This document shows, in pieces, positions 61,326 to 64,000 of a DNA stretch of 64,000 nt (positions are counted from its first letter, which is position 1; every line of letters starts with the position of its first letter). Below the pieces are notes generated by a model that saw nothing but the letters and a program-made list of their open reading frames with translations, did not search any database and had not been told where the DNA came from. The translations under genes were made by a program, and so were the position numbers. The stretch is from the NCBI RefSeq assembly GCF_045348435.1, contig NZ_CP157484.1:1-64000 (forward strand), given 5' to 3'. The stretch comes from Alsobacter sp045348435 (GTDB taxonomy: Bacteria; Pseudomonadota; Alphaproteobacteria; Rhizobiales; Beijerinckiaceae).

Positions 61326-62288
61326 TCAGGCCGCGTGGCGGGTGGCGTCCGCGCCGAAATGCTCGATGTAGCGGGCGTGGATGGCGCTGACCGGCAGGAC
61401 GACGAGCACGTCGGTGACGCCGAACTGCCGGTCCACCACCGCCCCGTCCCCGAAGCGGGCGCCGACCCGCAGATAGCCCTTGATCAGCGGCGGCAGGCTG
61501 TGGAGGGCGGCCTTGGGGTTGATGTCGGCGGCCGCCAGCATGTTCATGTCCACCCGCCTGGACTTCGTCGCCGAGGCGCGCCACTCGGCGGGGGCCTGGG
61601 CATGGTGGTGCAGGAAGCTGAGCGGCAGCGCCAGTCGGGCGGGGTCGACGCCCTCCAGGCTGGCGCATCCGAACATCACGTCCATGCGGTGGCGCCGCAC
61701 ATAGGTCCAGACCCCGTGCCAGAGCAGCTCGACGGTCCGCTTGTCGCGGTAGGGCTGGAGCACGCAGCTGCGCCCGAGCTCCAGGAAACGCTTGCCCGGA
61801 TGGGCGTCGAGCAGCGGCTGGATCTCGAACTCGCCGGCCGAGTAGAAGCCGGCGTGCCGCTCGGCGACCTCCTGGCGCAGCAGCCGGTAGGTGCCGACCA
61901 CCTTGGGCTTGCGGGGCCCGGGACCGGACCTGCCGATGATCGCCGACGGGGCGTCGTGGTCGATCACCAGCAGGTGGTCGCAAATGGCGTCATAGGCGTC
62001 GATGTCGCGCCGCTTCAGCCGCGAGCGCAGGTCGGGCACGGCCGCCATCTCGTCGTAGAAGACGCGGTAGCGCAGCTTTTGCGCGCGCTTCACGTCCTTG
62101 GCGGTCTGGGCCAGCCGAACCTCGAGCGACCCGATGCGGCCGAGCACGCCGTCGAGCCCGGCGGGCGAGGGCAGGGGCTGCGCCCGGCCGACATGCGGCG
62201 CCAGGATCGCGGAGCCCTTCTGGAGTCCGCCCAGCAGCCGGGCGGCGAGGCCTGGGGAGCGATCGACGACATCGGAGGGGTTCGACAT
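61326..62288 (-). CDS. olsB: OlsB-like ornithine N-alpha-acyltransferase
   Basis: A 320-residue GNAT-fold acyl-ACP acyltransferase. Landmarks are RLAQTAKDVKRAQKLRYRVF, GFYSAGEFEIQPLL, FLELGRSCVLQPYRDK, LLWHGVWTYVRRHRMDVMFG and DPARLALPLSFLHHH. It makes lyso-ornithine lipid, a phosphate-free membrane lipid. OlsA is not adjacent. ATG 62288; weak ribosome-binding site. The related family of PlsC-fused OlsB/OlsF is longer, so the two-enzyme pathway is likelier. Confidence 0.83.
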   Translation of the reverse strand: MSNPSDVVDRSPGLAARLLGGLQKGSAILAPHVGRAQPLPSPAGLDGVLGRIGSLEVRLAQTAKDVKRAQKLRYRVFYDEMAAVPDLRSRLKRRDIDAYDAICDHLLVIDHDAPSAIIGRSGPGPRKPKVVGTYRLLRQEVAERHAGFYSAGEFEIQPLLDAHPGKRFLELGRSCVLQPYRDKRTVELLWHGVWTYVRRHRMDVMFGCASLEGVDPARLALPLSFLHHHAQAPAEWRASATKSRRVDMNMLAAADINPKAALHSLPPLIKGYLRVGARFGDGAVVDRQFGVTDVLVVLPVSAIHARYIEHFGADATRHAA

Positions 62289-62419
62289 GCGGGCGCTGAC
62301 ACCGGTGAGCCTGAGCGGCGCAGGAGCCGCCCGTTGAAGGCGAAGCGCCGCTCTCGCGACCGCAGGCAGACCATATCCGCCTGACGGGATTGTGACAAAC
62401 GCCCGGGGAAGCGTCCGCC

Positions 62420-64000
62420 TCAGCCCGTCCGGGCGAGGCTTTCCAGCCCCAGCGACGCCACCAGGGCGGCGGGGTCGAGGGGCTTGGCCACGGTGGCGTC
62501 CATGCCGGACGCGAGGGCGAGCCTGCGGTCCTCCTCGAACACGTTGGCGGTCAGCGCGACGATGCGGGTGCGCGGAAGCTCCAGCGCCGCTTCGGTCTCG
62601 CGGATCCGCCTCGCCGCCTCGTGCCCGTCCAGCCCGGGCATGCGCACATCCATCAGCACCAGGTCGAAGCGCTCCTGCGGGGTCGTGGCCGCGGCCGAGA
62701 AGCACTGGACGGCCTCGACGCCGTTCTTGGCCCAGGTGACGCTGGCGCCCATCTTCTGCATCAGCCGCGTCGCCAGGAGGGCGTTGATGTCGTTGTCCTC
62801 CGCCAGCAGGACCTTCATGCCCGCCGCGACCGCTCCGTAGGCCCCCGGGGCCGCGCCGGCCGCCGCGACGCCCGGAACCGCCGCGTCCTCCGAAGGCGTC
62901 AGCCGCGACGACAGGGACCGCGCCCGCACCGGCTTCACCAGGTAGCCGTCGAAGCCCGCCGCGGAGGGCGGCCCGAAGGACCGCCGTTCGAAGGGCGACA
63001 GCAGCACCAGCCGCATCTCGACGCCGGAGCGCTTGGCGAGGGCCGCCAGCGTGCGGGCGTCCTCCTCGCCCACCGCGCCGTCGATCACCAGGAGGTCGGG
63101 AACGTAGCCGCCGTCGTTCAGGCGCACGATGGCGCCTTCGGTCGTCGCGGTCGCATGCGCCCGGAAACCGAGCTCCTGCAGGCGGCGCACCATATAGGGC
63201 CCCTCGAAAGGCGAGCGGGACACCACCAGCGCGGTCCGCCCGTCGAAGCGCGGCGACGCGTCGCCCGGGGCCCCGGGCGCCGCCTCCTCCAGGTCCAGCG
63301 TGAACGTGAAGGCCGAGCCCCGGCCCGGCTGGCTGGCGACGGAGAGCTCCCCTCCCATGCCGGCCACGAGGCGGCGGGAGATCGCCAGCCCCAGGCCCGT
63401 GCCGCCGTGCCGGCTGGAGGCCGAGCCGTCCACCTGCTCGAACTCCTCGAAGATGCGCGCCAGCCGGTCGGCCGGAATGCCGATCCCGGTGTCGGTGACG
63501 CAGAAGGCGAGGCGCCCGTCCGGCGCCCGCTCGACCGAAACCCCGACGCCGCCTTGGTCGGTGAACTTGACGGCGTTGCCGGCCAGGTTGGTGAGCACCT
63601 GGCGCAGGCGCGCGGCGTCGCCCATCACGGTGCGGCGGAGGTCGGCGGCCACGAACCCGGCGATCTCGATGCCCTTGCCCTGGGCGCGGGGCGCGAGCAG
63701 CTCCACCGCCCCCTCCACCAGAGAAGCGAGGTCGAAGGGCTCGCAGGCCAGCTCCAGCTTGCCGGCTTCGATCTTGGAGAAGTCCAGGATCTCGTCGATG
63801 ATCGACAGCAGCGCCTCGCCGGACGTCTTGACGGCCCGCACATAGGTCGTCTGCTCAGGGTCGAGCCGGGTCCCCACCAGCAGGTCCGCCATGCCGAGCA
63901 CCCCGTTGAGCGGCGTGCGGATCTCGTGGCTGACGGTGGCCAGGAAGCGCGACTTCGCCTCGCTGGCGGCTTCGGCCTTGGCGCGCTCCTCCGCCAGGGC
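62420..64000 (-). CDS. Hybrid sensor histidine kinase (5' part beyond the window)
   Basis: The window holds 527 codons of the C-terminal part. H-box SHEIRTPLNG occurs near 63930; the ATPase has N-box NLAGNAVKFT, G1 DTGIGIP and G2 GTGLGLAI. Two receiver modules follow: the first lacks the acidic pair (LVVSRSPFEG), so it is probably a pseudo-receiver; the second is complete (LLAEDNDIN, LMDVRMPGLDG). The sensor region is outside the window. Transcription is leftward. Confidence 0.88.
   Translation of the reverse strand, partial: ALAEERAKAEAASEAKSRFLATVSHEIRTPLNGVLGMADLLVGTRLDPEQTTYVRAVKTSGEALLSIIDEILDFSKIEAGKLELACEPFDLASLVEGAVELLAPRAQGKGIEIAGFVAADLRRTVMGDAARLRQVLTNLAGNAVKFTDQGGVGVSVERAPDGRLAFCVTDTGIGIPADRLARIFEEFEQVDGSASSRHGGTGLGLAISRRLVAGMGGELSVASQPGRGSAFTFTLDLEEAAPGAPGDASPRFDGRTALVVSRSPFEGPYMVRRLQELGFRAHATATTEGAIVRLNDGGYVPDLLVIDGAVGEEDARTLAALAKRSGVEMRLVLLSPFERRSFGPPSAAGFDGYLVKPVRARSLSSRLTPSEDAAVPGVAAAGAAPGAYGAVAAGMKVLLAEDNDINALLATRLMQKMGASVTWAKNGVEAVQCFSAAATTPQERFDLVLMDVRMPGLDGHEAARRIRETEAALELPRTRIVALTANVFEEDRRLALASGMDATVAKPLDPAALVASLGLESLARTG

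Overview
The window comes from a high-GC alphaproteobacterium. The best fit is the order Hyphomicrobiales (Rhizobiales). This is inferred from the rsmI-yraN-gshB block with a divergent LpoA-like lipoprotein gene, an OlsB-type ornithine-lipid acyltransferase, a PmtA-like phospholipid methyltransferase, GlnD, an Aap-type amino-acid transporter, and a free-standing aa3-type oxidase subunit IV peptide. The genus cannot be fixed by eye.

Left edge (1-3027). A short core stretch holds mepA, a UPF0114 membrane protein, msrA, a small membrane protein and tRNA-Ser(GGA).

Accessory region (about 3.0-22.9 kb). Immediately 3' of the tRNA lies a frameshifted, truncated tyrosine-recombinase remnant, the classic scar of an island integrated at a tRNA gene. 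What follows is visibly less GC-rich, loosely packed and patchy: a DUF3309-like peptide, an ABC permease domain without an ATPase, a frameshifted response-regulator receiver, a PRC-barrel protein, a threonine-synthase-like PLP enzyme, an ArsR/SRPBCC pair, a metallo-beta-lactamase-fold protein with a zinc ribbon, and an Arg/Gly-repeat secreted protein. The most coherent unit is a leftward operon (19017 to 14049): class IV aminotransferase, Aap-like solute-binding protein, two permeases and an RraA/HMG-aldolase-like protein. No ATPase lies nearby. A methyltransferase, a second solute-binding protein, an L,D-transpeptidase, a lipoprotein and a 31-residue secreted peptide follow.

Core region with stress and uptake genes (23-40 kb). 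It holds two MFS transporters, an Hsp20 gene whose Shine-Dalgarno can be masked by a hairpin, an orphan CoxL/XdhA-like molybdoprotein, glutathione peroxidase and catalase, hemW, glnD, and an ssuACB-osmC sulfonate uptake operon behind a near-consensus sigma-70 promoter.

Housekeeping region (40-64 kb). Genes are tightly packed: gshB, yraN, rsmI, the LpoA-like gene, grpE, gpmA, dapB, two DUF1330 paralogs, pyrF, a PmtA-like gene, dnaK/dnaJ, Ogt/AraC, DUF2244, nth, uppP, a glutathione transferase, queG, an NAD-binding protein, olsB, and a hybrid histidine kinase cut by the window end. A HepT/MntA toxin-antitoxin pair sits inside the dnaK-dnaJ operon. queG seems to lack an ATG, GTG or TTG start and probably starts at a CTG overlapping the upstream stop codon.

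How the parts fit. Chaperones (grpE, dnaK, dnaJ, hsp20), peroxide defence (msrA, gpx, catalase, gshB, GST, osmC) and envelope upkeep (mepA, uppP, LpoA-like, olsB, pmtA-like) make a stress-resilient core. The accessory block adds nitrogen or carbon scavenging.
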